9,411 nucleotides of DNA from JBQTHP01 sp052389755 (GCA_052389755.1 JBQTHP010000215.1:1-9411), one strand, 5' to 3'; positions 1-6,009 are shown, counted from the first letter of the stretch. Notes: generated by a model from the sequence alone, not told the origin. Numbers and translations: made by a program.

Positions 1-6
1 CGTGGC

Positions 7-297
7 TTAGTGGATCGCGACATCGCTGATGCTCATCGTGCCGATGCGCTGCCTACACACTCCGTACAGCCGGACATCGCCATAGGGAATGTCATCGCGG
101 ATACGCCACTCCCACGGGCCGGCGATCAGGATGTTGTGGTCCAGGTGATTGGTGAACGTGCGGGCCGAGACGAGGATTCGCGTCACTCCAGCTGCTCGCC
201 ACTTCGCGTAGATGTCGGCAATCTGGACGGCGATGATCGGGTCCAGCTTCTTGGGCTTGTTCTGGCCACCGCCTGTGATGATCGGGATGTCGGTCAC
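7..297 (-). CDS. Unknown phage protein (96 aa) downstream of the adaptor gene
   Basis: I do not recognise this protein. It is 96 residues, starts with GTG and ends with TAA. The GTG overlaps the TGA of the adaptor-like gene by four bases (GTGA), which fixes the start and suggests translational coupling. The first 15 residues are Gly- and Pro-containing; a likely helix follows (AVQIADIYAKWRAAG, about residues 23-37), then alternating hydrophobic segments (RILVSA, HNILIAGPWEW) that look like beta strands. There is no signal peptide or membrane segment. Its place as the last gene of the tail-like cluster suggests a tail or tail-tip accessory protein, but that rests only on context. The overlap and sustained frame make a real gene likely. 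Confidence 0.7.
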   Translation of the reverse strand: MTDIPIITGGGQNKPKKLDPIIAVQIADIYAKWRAAGVTRILVSARTFTNHLDHNILIAGPWEWRIRDDIPYGDVRLYGVCRQRIGTMSISDVAIH

Positions 298-602
298 ATC
301 GCTCTCCGTGCGGTCAACTGTCGGCGGTAGGTCCGCCCGCCAGCCGTGATGATCTGGTTGACCAGCGCAAAGCGTCCGCCGGTCGGGAACTGCGGCCAGA
401 TCGACGTGCGCGCGCCGCTGAAGCTGGAGGCTTGAGCCAGCGTGACATCGCTCGGCTTCTCCCAGCTGGACGTGCTGATCGTGTCGCTGCGGAGGATGCG
501 CGACCAGTCAAAGCCCATATCGAGCACTTCATGCGGCTCAACTGCGAGCTCGTACGTCTCGTCCTCTGGTCCGACGATGAAATGGCGGACGGCGCGGCTC
601 AT
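294..602 (-). CDS. Probable phage fibre-tail adaptor-like structural protein
   Basis: This 102-residue protein resembles the small adaptor family that joins fibres or tail tip to the tail in many siphophages. What I see is a segment MGFDWSRILRSDTISTSSWE (about residues 29-48), matching the family pattern of an FDW or IDW core followed by a Leu and a DTI-S-S-W strand. A C-terminal stretch TGGRFALVNQIITAGGRTYRR fits the usual GG-Y-VTN-I-T-GR-RR ending. The ATG overlaps the TGA of the upstream spike-base-like gene by four bases. No catalytic residues are expected. Its neighbours are also virion-like, which supports the call. The family call is by motif memory, and a general beta-sandwich virion protein is the alternative. 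Confidence 0.65.
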   Translation of the reverse strand: MSRAVRHFIVGPEDETYELAVEPHEVLDMGFDWSRILRSDTISTSSWEKPSDVTLAQASSFSGARTSIWPQFPTGGRFALVNQIITAGGRTYRRQLTARRAM

Positions 603-859
603 GTGGTCGGCGGCGTCGTCACGTCGAAGTACAGGGCGGAAAGAAGGGTGGCTGTGCCTCCCGTCACCCTACGCGGGGAAATGGGGTAGATGTTCCCGGC
701 GAGCAAACCGTTCAGCGTATCGGTCGAGCCGTCCTCCCATGTCACGATGAGCGTGCCCGCGCCTCCGACTAGAATCGCGTCCGGCCGCGGACTGATGTCG
801 TTTGCACTCGCGGTCAGCGCCGCCGACTTCTTGACTACAAAGCCGCCTTCTCTCTTCAC
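599..859 (-). CDS. Spike-base-like virion protein (86 aa)
   Basis: The core VGGAGTLIVTWEDGSTDTL (about residues 31-49), followed by a G-LAG-IYPI segment and a V-GGTATLLSALY strand, resembles the small spike-base proteins of siphophages and gene transfer agents (RCAP_rcc01079-like), which are short beta-rich virion parts. The start is GTG, overlapping the TGA of the 45-residue ORF upstream (GTGA). The same frame stays open upstream of the GTG into the region of the 45-residue ORF, with a plausible peptide (NGSWEIND just before the GTG). A longer protein joined by a frameshift is therefore possible. The adaptor-like gene follows with an ATGA overlap. The role in the tail tip or fibre base is inferred from resemblance and context. 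Confidence 0.6.
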   Translation of the reverse strand: MKREGGFVVKKSAALTASANDISPRPDAILVGGAGTLIVTWEDGSTDTLNGLLAGNIYPISPRRVTGGTATLLSALYFDVTTPPTT

Positions 860-993
860 GTCGTTGATCTCCCAACTGCCGTTGACTGTTGCGCATCGCC
901 CGTCGCGACCGAATGCACGGCCTTGCCAGGGTCGCTCGGCGCAGCCGCAGCGCCCAGCGCGAAATCCAAATTCATGAGCATGAGCAGCGTCAT
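856..993 (-). CDS. Small ORF (45 aa) between two overlapping genes
   Basis: A 45-residue ORF fills the space between the 102-residue protein upstream and the spike-base-like protein downstream, with a four-base overlap at both ends (ATGA at the start, GTGA at the end). This double coupling is the main argument that it is translated. The N-terminus is hydrophobic (MTLLMLMNLDFALGAAAA), followed by a small polar tail rich in Ser, Thr and Gln. It could be a short export signal or a tail-associated peptide, or the N-terminal part of a protein that a frameshift separated from the downstream gene. I do not recognise a family. Confidence 0.5.
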   Translation of the reverse strand: MTLLMLMNLDFALGAAAAPSDPGKAVHSVATGDAQQSTAVGRSTT

Positions 994-1298
994 TTGCCTG
1001 TCAGCGCCCACTTGAGCCGGCCGAGCAGGCCACGGTCGGCAACCTGTGCCGGCGCTTCTGCGAAAGGCGCATCCGCTGCAGCGCGAGCGAGCCGCGCAAG
1101 CTCCTGTTCCGCAATCTCCTCGTGCGTCAGCGAATCCTCATGCTGCGAGTAGCTAATCCAGATCTCGCCTTCGTCGTCCATGTACTCATCGGCGCTGATC
1201 GGCTTCGCGTGATCGAATCCATGGCGCGAGAGGTACGCGTTCAGGAACTTCGCCTGTCGCACCTTCGGGTCGCTGCGTTTCAGGATGAGCTCGCGCAT
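990..1298 (-). CDS. Unknown acidic phage protein (102 aa)
   Basis: I do not recognise this protein. It has 102 residues and starts at ATG; the start shares one base with the TGA of the large tail-like gene upstream (TGATG), and its own TGA overlaps the next ATG. The N-terminal part is basic (RELILKRSDPKVRQ). The middle is acidic with a compact segment DEYMDDEGEIWISYSQHED (about residues 37-55). A long helix follows, with Glu and Ala predominating (HEEIAEQELARLARAAADA), and the end is basic (GLLGRLKWALTGK). No signal peptide or catalytic motif is seen. A structural or chaperone role in tail assembly would fit the context but is not shown. The frame is open far upstream of this ATG, but only the part after it reads as a natural protein. 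Confidence 0.65.
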   Translation of the reverse strand: MRELILKRSDPKVRQAKFLNAYLSRHGFDHAKPISADEYMDDEGEIWISYSQHEDSLTHEEIAEQELARLARAAADAPFAEAPAQVADRGLLGRLKWALTGK

Positions 1299-2422
1299 CA
1301 GTTCGCATCCACGGCTTGAGCGGAGATGTACATGGTCGAGACCGCCGCCGAGAGCTGCGCCGTCCAGTTGTTGTTCGCGGTCGTCTGCTTCATCGGCTTG
1401 GGGAACGGCACCACAGCACCACCACCATCGGCCGCAAGATCCACAGACAGCACGACCGAGCCGGCGGTCGCATCGCGGATGTCCACGCGGCACTCGGTCG
1501 CCGATTCGTTCGACATGACGAGATGCGTCAGGTCGCGAAGCACGCCGACGCCACCGGCGGCAATCAGAGTCGTCTCCGTCGTGGCCGTGAGCGCCAGGCG
1601 GTTCTGAGTGACGAGGTCGCGCGGCGCCTCGTTCGTAACGACCAATCGGCCGTTCTTGTCGGCCATGTTTCGGACCGCATCGCCATTGGCGACGGCAGTC
1701 GGCAGCAAGGTCCGAGCTTCGGCGCCGCACAGCACGGGATTGCCCGCGACTGGCGCATCGTGAGCGGCATCGCCTACGACTTCGTTCGTGTTCGTGCTCG
1801 CCTGCAGCGTTGCATTGACGCTGAAAGCAGTGTTGTCGGAAGCGATCGTAACGCGCTGGCAGCCAGCAGACGCCGCGCCATTCCCGACAGCCGCGGCCGT
1901 TCCTACTACCTGCGCAAGGTTCGTCGAGAAGTTGCCCGAGCCAGCGTTCGCGGTAACGGTGCCGCTCACCGGTTGCGCCGTAGTGCCGGTGGGATCGACG
2001 CGCACGGGATTCGTGGCCGTGCCGCCCGCCACCGCTCCACCCGAGGCTGGCAGCGCAAGACCGACGAGCGGCATGTTCTGCGTTCCCGCGCCCGTGTCGT
2101 AGTCGGCCTGAACGAGATTGCCAGCCGCGAGTGCTGTTGCCGGGAGGCTCGCTACATCGACATCGCCTATGTTGTTGTTGCCCGCCGGGATGGCTGGCAG
2201 TGTCAGAACATCAACGTCGCCGATATTGTTCGTGCCGGCAGGAAGCGATGGCAACCGCGTCACGTCAACGTCGAGGCCGTTCGCGGCGTCGCCAGGAATG
2301 GCCGCGGTCGAGTCGGCCGTGCCATCGACCAGCTTGACCCTCTGGTAATGAACTCCAGCGACATCGTCAGACGCAATAGTGGCGCCACCTGCACCTGCGT
2401 TTGTTACGACATTGTCGACCAT
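1298..2422 (-). CDS. Large Gly/Ala/Thr-rich virion protein with 18-residue repeats
   Basis: A 374-residue protein rich in Ala, Gly, Thr, Val and Asn and poor in Cys, typical of phage tail-tip or fibre-associated proteins. The N-terminus, with VVTNAGAGGATIASDDVAGV followed by HYQRVKLVDG, is a pattern I associate with tail-region proteins of siphophages. Three tandem units with DVDV and LP-PAG-NNIG cores lie at residues 51-102. A later ATNPVRVDPTGTTAQPVSGT segment is also of repetitive virion style. I chose the ATG two bases after the TAA of the upstream gene. The frame is open further upstream (ORF to 2521), but that extension reads as the shadow of the neighbouring gene. A GGGAG lies some way upstream of the ATG as a possible ribosome site. 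The exact role is unknown. Confidence 0.72.
   Translation of the reverse strand: MVDNVVTNAGAGGATIASDDVAGVHYQRVKLVDGTADSTAAIPGDAANGLDVDVTRLPSLPAGTNNIGDVDVLTLPAIPAGNNNIGDVDVASLPATALAAGNLVQADYDTGAGTQNMPLVGLALPASGGAVAGGTATNPVRVDPTGTTAQPVSGTVTANAGSGNFSTNLAQVVGTAAAVGNGAASAGCQRVTIASDNTAFSVNATLQASTNTNEVVGDAAHDAPVAGNPVLCGAEARTLLPTAVANGDAVRNMADKNGRLVVTNEAPRDLVTQNRLALTATTETTLIAAGGVGVLRDLTHLVMSNESATECRVDIRDATAGSVVLSVDLAADGGGAVVPFPKPMKQTTANNNWTAQLSAAVSTMYISAQAVDAN
2117..2272 (-). repeat. Tandem 54-base coding repeats in the virion protein
   Basis: Two full units and one diverged partial unit are coded in tandem. The protein units are DVDVTRLPSLPAGTNNIG (2219-2272), DVDVLTLPAIPAGNNNIG (2165-2218) and a partial DVDVASLPATALAAGN (2117-2164). 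The exact 18-codon period suggests duplication of a small beta-rich module. This is the kind of region where fibre-like proteins gain or lose copies. Confidence 0.75.
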
Positions 2423-2424
2423 GG

Positions 2425-3102
2425 TTAGCGACCCACTCCCATCATCGGCAACTTTGATGCGCCCAGCCCGGGCGGGGGGCCGCCGGTCGCAGCCCTGAAT
2501 GCAGCGGCAACCGCCGCCCACGAAGCACTTGCCCCGCTCGTCGATGACGGATCGGTCGTTGCTGCGGAAGCCTCGTTGCGCGAAGCCTTCAGGTTGTCGG
2601 CGACTTGACTATTCTTCGTCCATCCCGCGCTAGGTGTTTGTGTGCCAGGGCTGCCCGCTTGCCCAACACCGAAAATATGTATCGCAGCGGCGGTCGCCAC
2701 AATCGATCCCGCGTCAGGCGCCGTGCTTGTTCCCGACGCACCCACTGCTTCGACGTCCAGTTGTACACCTGCAGCAGCATCGTTATTGATCAGCCACACT
2801 GCCACATCGCGCCACGTACGGGCCGCTGCAAGCGTCATTGTGACGGTGTGCCCGGCTCCAGGCGATCCGATGGCACCGTGAAACAACTGCGATGACAGAC
2901 TGCCGCCGCCGTGATTGACTTTCGTCAGCCCGCCGATGGTCGAGGACTTGTTGTCCGAGGCGGTGATCGTCGTTGCGGCGCCTTCGTGCTTCGCGAACAC
3001 GACAAGGTGCTTGAAACCCGTGGAGTCGAACGTTCCTGTGGTCAGCGTGGTGCCGCTCACTGAGCTGTTGGCCTCTACAGCGAACGTGTGAGTTAGCGCC
3101 AT
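2425..3102 (-). CDS. Beta-rich phage virion/tail protein (225 aa)
   Basis: A 225-residue protein made almost wholly of small polar and beta-forming residues (Ala, Gly, Ser, Thr, Val). It starts MALTHTFAVEANSSVSGTTL and ends with a Gly/Pro-rich linker (TGGPPPGLGASKLPMMGVGR). Mid-protein segments such as FKHLVVFAKHEGA, ARTWRDVAVWLINND and SASWAAVAAAFRAA alternate hydrophobic and polar residues as in jelly-roll or lectin-like virion domains. No signal peptide or catalytic residues are visible. The TAA ends two bases before the ATG of the next, repeat-bearing virion gene, so the two probably share a transcript and a structure. The ribosome site before the ATG is weak. Receptor binding or tail decoration is an inference from composition and place. 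Confidence 0.7.
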   Translation of the reverse strand: MALTHTFAVEANSSVSGTTLTTGTFDSTGFKHLVVFAKHEGAATTITASDNKSSTIGGLTKVNHGGGSLSSQLFHGAIGSPGAGHTVTMTLAAARTWRDVAVWLINNDAAAGVQLDVEAVGASGTSTAPDAGSIVATAAAIHIFGVGQAGSPGTQTPSAGWTKNSQVADNLKASRNEASAATTDPSSTSGASASWAAVAAAFRAATGGPPPGLGASKLPMMGVGR

Positions 3103-3156
3103 GGGCCTTACTCGGGGCGATCAAGCGGGGTGACGATGCGCTTCATGCGCACGCGA

Positions 3157-3363
3157 TCATGCTGAGGCCGCAGCAACGGCGCAATGTTGCCAACTACCGC
3201 GGCGCTTCCTGCGCGCGTCCGGTGGTGCGAACAGGAGCGCGTCTCTCTTTCCGCGGTTCCAGCGGTACGACATCGTGCGAGGCGCGACGCCGATAAGCGT
3301 GCCGATCTCGCGCAACGAGCGCGGCTCACCTCGGAACTCGATGATGATCGGTCGACCTTTCAC
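3157..3363 (-). CDS. Small helix-turn-helix-like phage protein (68 aa)
   Basis: The segment FRGEPRSLREIGTLIGVAPRT followed by MSYRWNRGKRD matches the small phage family in which a short beta hairpin (FRGE) precedes a helix-turn-helix and a basic end, often with R--G--- and a Pro-containing tail; here ALLFAPPDARRKRR. It probably binds DNA. I chose the GTG that overlaps the TGA of the upstream gene (GTGA), with GGAGG ten bases before it; a second GTG nine bases upstream sits too close to that site. Oddly, the last residues (GSWQHCAVAAASA) look unnatural, while another frame over the same bases reads on to a plausible end (LRPQHDRVRMKRIVTPLDRPE) that would meet the next gene. A frameshift near the 3' end is possible. 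Confidence 0.6.
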   Translation of the reverse strand: MKGRPIIIEFRGEPRSLREIGTLIGVAPRTMSYRWNRGKRDALLFAPPDARRKRRGSWQHCAVAAASA

Positions 3364-3635
3364 TGACGCCACACCTCCATGAGAAAAGCATCCGCCTGCG
3401 GTTTCAAGTAGCGCTCGACCAGCGAGTCGAGAGACATCATGAGATCCTCTCTCGGGATGTGTGCCTCCATAGTCACGCCATCCTTGCTGACCTGAATCGA
3501 TACACACGGCCACTCTCTCAGACGAATCGACGACATAGCCTCATCCAGCGTTTCAAATGCCGACCTGGCCAGCATGAAGGCAAGTTGCTTAGCGAGAAAC
3601 TCAGGCGGGAAGGACTTGGGAAAAACGCCAATCAC
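3360..3635 (-). CDS. Unknown phage protein (91 aa)
   Basis: I do not recognise this protein. It has 91 residues with a mixed alpha/beta look: hydrophobic helix-like segments (FLAKQLAFMLARSAFETLDEAM), then WPCVSIQVSKDGVTMEAHI as a likely beta pair, and a final helix (LMMSLDSLVERYLKPQADAFLMEVW). The start is GTG with GGAGG four bases upstream, a strong if rather close ribosome site. Its TGA overlaps the GTG of the small helix-turn-helix gene. No signal peptide or known motif is seen. Composition is natural, supporting a real gene. Confidence 0.65.
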   Translation of the reverse strand: MIGVFPKSFPPEFLAKQLAFMLARSAFETLDEAMSSIRLREWPCVSIQVSKDGVTMEAHIPREDLMMSLDSLVERYLKPQADAFLMEVWRQ

Positions 3636-3651
3636 GTCACCTCCGCAGCCA

Positions 3652-3792
3652 TCATGCTTTCCTCATTTTGAGAAATCCGAGCGGATTCTCTGTCAATGCG
3701 CGGATGCGCGGGTCAGTCCGCCCAACAATCACTCGCCTGGGCGTTTGGTAACGGCGCCCGATCTCCCGGCTATAGGGTCTTCGATGCGACAT
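3652..3792 (-). CDS. Candidate small basic protein (46 aa), overlapping the FN3 gene end
   Basis: An Arg-rich ORF of 46 residues (with REIGRRYQTPRRVIVGRTDP and an end LGFLKMRKA) begins inside the last 23 bases of the fibronectin-III gene in its other frame and fills the space before the next gene. Its sequence reads as a natural protein (mixed Arg, Ile, Pro, Leu), unlike most shadow frames. There is no good ribosome site before its ATG. The frame is continuous with the start frame of the fibronectin gene, so this could instead be the C-terminal part of an unshifted 216-residue protein. I cannot tell which is right. Confidence 0.3.
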   Translation of the reverse strand: MSHRRPYSREIGRRYQTPRRVIVGRTDPRIRALTENPLGFLKMRKA

Positions 3793-4302
3793 TGGAGTTC
3801 GTGCTTTGCGCGCCCTCGCTGCTGTAAGCGCGGACGGCAAAGTACCAAGTACCAGCGGTGAGGCCCGTGACGATGTAGCTGGAGGCTGATTGGCGACCTC
3901 GATTGCCTGAGTCAGCGCGGTTGGCGACGTGCCGTACGAGATCCGGTAGCCCGCCAGATTCGTGAGAGTTGACCCGTCCGTGTTCTGCCCCGGCGGCGTC
4001 CACCTGATCGTTGCACTGCCGGTTGTCTGCGGAGGCGTGACAGCCGCCACAGCCACAATGCGAAACCCGCTCGGGCGAATCTCAAACGCCGTACCGGGCG
4101 ACTTGAGAGCGCGGTTGGTGCATTCCTCCTGCGCTTTGTCCTGACGCTCGTGCGATGTCAGGATGGCGCCAGCAGTGTCCCGACACGTCCACGATGCGGA
4201 GTCGATACGCGTGCTCGTAACCTGAGCACCACCGACTACCGCGACCAGGCACAGCAGGAAGATCCAGGCCAGGGCCTGAAAGGCGTTGAGAATTCTCGTC
4301 AT
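3770..4302 (-). CDS. Secreted/anchored fibronectin type III protein, apparently frameshifted
   Basis: The protein starts with a clear signal peptide or membrane anchor (FQALAWIFLLCLVAVVGGAQV, residues 8-28). A region with two Cys follows (WTCRDTAG, ECTNRAL), then a fibronectin type III domain: RWTPPGQNTDGSTLTNLAGY followed by RISYGTSPTALTQAIEVANQ. The domain's normal end (SSYIVTGLTAGTWYFAVRAY, then SSEGAQSTNSNVASKTL) is in another frame, ending in TAG at 3770. One missing base near 3886 explains this; if corrected, the protein is 177 residues. Without correction the frame runs to 3652 (216 residues) and breaks the fold. The ATG has AGGAG seven bases upstream and overlaps the TGA of the preceding small gene (ATGA). 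FN3 domains often occur on phage tail proteins and may bind host surface sugars. The signal peptide points instead to an exported protein. The break may be real or a sequence error. Confidence 0.7.
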
Positions 4303-4487
4303 GACCGATCTCCTACGTAACGCCTCTCCCACATCCGTACCGGCGAGCGCTTCTCGCCTGTCCTTGCTCGCTCCACTGTCGCAGTCAGTGATTCGCGTAT
4401 CCGCTCGATTGCAATGCTGCGGTTGTAGCGGTACTTCGCCTCGGGCTGTGAGGCGCGGAACTTCGGTATGCCCTTGAGCGTCGTCAC
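4299..4487 (-). CDS. Small basic orphan protein (62 aa)
   Basis: A 62-residue Arg-rich protein (16 Arg or Lys) that I do not recognise. It begins at a GTG overlapping the TGA of the nuclease gene upstream (GTGA) and ends with a TGA overlapping the ATG of the fibronectin gene (ATGA). These paired four-base overlaps are the strongest evidence that it is translated. The middle (YRYNRSIAIERIRESLTATV) is likely a helix, and the C-terminus is basic with a WERRY patch. Nucleic-acid binding is possible from charge alone. Confidence 0.55.
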   Translation of the reverse strand: MTTLKGIPKFRASQPEAKYRYNRSIAIERIRESLTATVERARTGEKRSPVRMWERRYVGDRS

Positions 4488-4789
4488 AGCGCCTCCACTC
4501 GAAAATCTGCCGGCAGCCCGCGACTCGCACCTACTGCCTGCAGCGCTTCGTCAGCGCTCCTGACCATCGGAATTCCCAGCTTCGCGAGCGCGTCGAGCTG
4601 CTTCTTCGATCGCTTGCGGTACTTCGATTCAGGGTTGTGGACCTCGATCAAGAAATGCCGATCGCGAAACTTCACCGCCAAGTCACACGGCCATTTCAGC
4701 CGCTCGACCTTAGCGCCGACTTTCTCCAGCGCATGGACAACGGCGGGCTCGTTGTCGTCACGGCGGGTGGCATAGCGGTTGAGGCTCAT
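4484..4789 (-). CDS. PD-(D/E)XK / VRR-NUC-like nuclease (101 aa) with His for Lys
   Basis: The layout matches small phage nucleases of the VRR-NUC or Holliday-junction-resolvase-like type. An early DNEPAVVHALEKVGA helix (residues 12-25) carries the conserved Glu14. PCDLAVKF follows, with Asp36 in the place of the metal-binding Asp, then FLIEVHNP (46-53). A Gln64 helix (KKQLDAL) and an IPMVRSADEALQAVG ending are also typical. The family usually has E-V-K; here it is E-V-H (Glu49, His51), so the key Lys is replaced. It may be inactive, altered in chemistry, or a DNA-binding relict. The ATG has AGGAG six bases upstream and overlaps the TGA of the 66-residue gene. Related proteins act in phage DNA processing or repair; substrate unknown. 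Confidence 0.65.
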   Translation of the reverse strand: MSLNRYATRRDDNEPAVVHALEKVGAKVERLKWPCDLAVKFRDRHFLIEVHNPESKYRKRSKKQLDALAKLGIPMVRSADEALQAVGASRGLPADFRVEAL

Positions 4790-4986
4790 GCAGCACTCCT
4801 AGCGTTCTCTGCGTGACGCTGGCACAACTCTTTGACGATGCCCTTGTCGTGATTCGCGTACAGCAGCTCCCCGGTCGGCACGTAGAAGGCATTCCAGAAA
4901 TTCCCGTTCGCGTGATAGCCGCCGCGCATTTCGTACCGGCCGTCCTCGCTCACGTAGTGCACCGTCGATTGCTTGAGCCAGTTCAC
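4786..4986 (-). CDS. Unknown small phage protein (66 aa)
   Basis: I do not recognise this protein. It has 66 residues and starts with GTG three bases after the TGA of the replication-helper-like gene. An ATG exists seven bases upstream in another frame, but it gives an Arg-rich shadow. The sequence has aromatic, beta-prone segments (VHYVSEDGRYEMRGGYHANG, then FWNAFYVPTGELLYANHD), followed by a helix (GIVKELCQRHAENARSA). It ends with ATGA into the nuclease gene. Compact beta hairpins followed by a helix suggest a small folded protein; function unknown. The ribosome site is weak, so coupling to the upstream gene is likely. Confidence 0.6.
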   Translation of the reverse strand: MNWLKQSTVHYVSEDGRYEMRGGYHANGNFWNAFYVPTGELLYANHDKGIVKELCQRHAENARSAA

Positions 4987-4989
4987 CGC

Positions 4990-5403
4990 TCATCCCATCT
5001 TCTTCAGCGCATCCCCGAACTCGATGACCGGCGCTCGCTTCTGCTTACTCTTCCAGAGCTCGAAGTCGGTCCTGTAGCTTCCCGGCGTCTCGTGTGAGTA
5101 CGGCTGACGGAAACCGTAGGGCGCGACCTCGGCGAGAATCGGTGTCCACTTCGGGTCTTGTGCGCGGCCCTGCTTGAATTCCACGCCGTCCCACTTGTTC
5201 TCGATCGCCTTGCGGACCCATGTCCTGAAGGCCATCTGCCAGTCGGAGTACATGCGACCGTGCGCGAGCGCTGATTCAGTAAAGCGCTCAAGCGTTCGTT
5301 CAATGTCTACAGTCGGATAGCGTTCGTTCACAAATAGCAGCGTCGTTTCGGTCAACTTGAATCCCGCTGGAATTCCAGTCATCGGCATCGACTTCTTGGC
5401 CAT
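4990..5403 (-). CDS. Replication-helper-like phage protein with DW-F-W motif (137 aa)
   Basis: The region YPTVDIERTLERFTESALAHG followed by RMYSDWQMAFRTWVRKAI (residues 29-67) carries the signature found at the C-terminal part of many phage replication or helicase-loading proteins (O- or DnaT-like): a helix with F---, then a DW--A---W-R pattern. The Asp-Trp at 54-55, Phe59 and Trp62 fit. The usual N-terminal winged helix of full O-type proteins is absent, so this is a short form or a stand-alone C-terminal module. The ATG has GAGGG seven bases upstream and lies 15 bases after the TAA of the GIY-YIG gene. It probably assists primosome or helicase loading, an inference from the motif; no enzyme residues are visible. 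Confidence 0.55.
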   Translation of the reverse strand: MAKKSMPMTGIPAGFKLTETTLLFVNERYPTVDIERTLERFTESALAHGRMYSDWQMAFRTWVRKAIENKWDGVEFKQGRAQDPKWTPILAEVAPYGFRQPYSHETPGSYRTDFELWKSKQKRAPVIEFGDALKKMG

Positions 5404-5418
5404 ATTTGCACCCTCAAG

Positions 5419-5811
5419 TTAGTTCATTAGCTTCAGCGCGCTTAGCGCGTCCGTGTAGCTGCCCGCGGTTACTGCCGCGATGAACTCCCTCAGTGGCTTA
5501 CCGGCCCGATACCACTCGCCGCGAACGTGATAGCGCTTGAACGCTCGGTGCAATCTCCCCTCTATGTGCTGAGCGTGCTTTTCACTGTGCAGTGGGATCG
5601 TCCCCAAGATTTCAAGCTTGGAAGGACAACCAGTTTGGATCTCAGCAACGCGCCGAGTTACATCCTTGGCCTTCCCAATCTTGATCAATTGAGCGTTGTC
5701 GCAAGTTCTCAGGAAGTACACATTCATCAGGCAATACCCCGGATCAAGAAGAGGGACCGGAGATCCCTCCAACTCTTCAGCCTCTCGGCCTGTCTCAGTG
5801 CGCGTGGTCAT
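5419..5811 (-). CDS. GIY-YIG-type nuclease (MUG113/T5orf172-like, 130 aa)
   Basis: The protein contains VYFLRTCDNAQLIKIGKA (residues 31-48), which corresponds to the GIY...YIG core in its variant form (NVY and KIG). It then has Arg53/Arg54, a Pro-containing loop (CPSKLEILG, 62-70), and IEGRLHRAF (83-91) with the likely metal-binding Glu84 and His88. GEWYRAG (98-104) is the typical late motif. This is the MUG113/T5orf172 branch of GIY-YIG nucleases, common in phages as homing or free-standing endonucleases. The start is uncertain: ATG at 5811 follows directly on a TGA of an in-frame 26-codon ORF, while Met29 (5727) begins the conserved domain but has a weak ribosome site. The replication-helper-like gene follows. 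The target site is unknown. Confidence 0.75.
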   Translation of the reverse strand: MTTRTETGREAEELEGSPVPLLDPGYCLMNVYFLRTCDNAQLIKIGKAKDVTRRVAEIQTGCPSKLEILGTIPLHSEKHAQHIEGRLHRAFKRYHVRGEWYRAGKPLREFIAAVTAGSYTDALSALKLMN

Positions 5812-5892
5812 TCACAAGCTCATATCGACCGTGCTTTCGCCCCTCCTGGGCTGGACACCACCCCGACGGAACCTTTCGGCATCTCCGGTCAT
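5812..5892 (-). CDS. Tiny ORF (26 aa) in frame with the GIY-YIG gene
   Basis: A 26-residue ATG ORF whose TGA is immediately followed by the ATG of the GIY-YIG gene, in the same frame. A GTG 11 codons upstream would extend it to 37 residues. The peptide is basic (FRRGGVQPRRGES). It may be a leader that couples translation, or part of a decayed longer reading frame, because another in-frame tiny ORF lies further upstream. No ribosome site stands out. Confidence 0.3.
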   Translation of the reverse strand: MTGDAERFRRGGVQPRRGESTVDMSL

Positions 5893-5952
5893 GGTCGTTT
5901 CTGAAAACGGCGAATCGCGCTCCACCGTCTCTAACCCCTCTTCGCCTTTCGG

Positions 5953-6009
5953 CTACCGGGCCAGCTTGCAAACCGCGATGTCGGGCGCGTACCCGGCCGT
6001 CGTCGGCAC
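5953..6009 (-). CDS. Candidate leader peptide ORF (18 aa)
   Basis: A GTG ORF of 18 codons with GGAG five bases upstream, the best ribosome site in this gap. It ends with TAG and is in the same frame as the tiny ORF at 5812-5892 and the GIY-YIG gene. It could be a leader peptide for attenuation or coupling, or chance. A six-base stem (6010-6015 with 6031-6036) lies just before it and could hide part of its ribosome site. Confidence 0.25.
   Translation of the reverse strand: MPTTAGYAPDIAVCKLAR

Noticed and set aside
10..330. Plus-strand ORF of 106 codons
   Set aside because: It is antisense to the coupled 96-residue gene and rich in Asp, Arg and Val as expected of a shadow.
1316..2428. Long plus-strand ORF (370 codons)
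   Set aside because: It lies antisense to the repeat-bearing virion gene, is Arg-rich with shadow-like composition and matches no known fold; the minus-strand gene has natural composition and repeats.
4303..4530. N-terminal extension of the FN3 frame
   Set aside because: It lies antiparallel in sense to nothing but overlaps two coupled genes on the same strand, is Cys/Arg-rich, and the ATG at 4302 has a good ribosome site and signal peptide.
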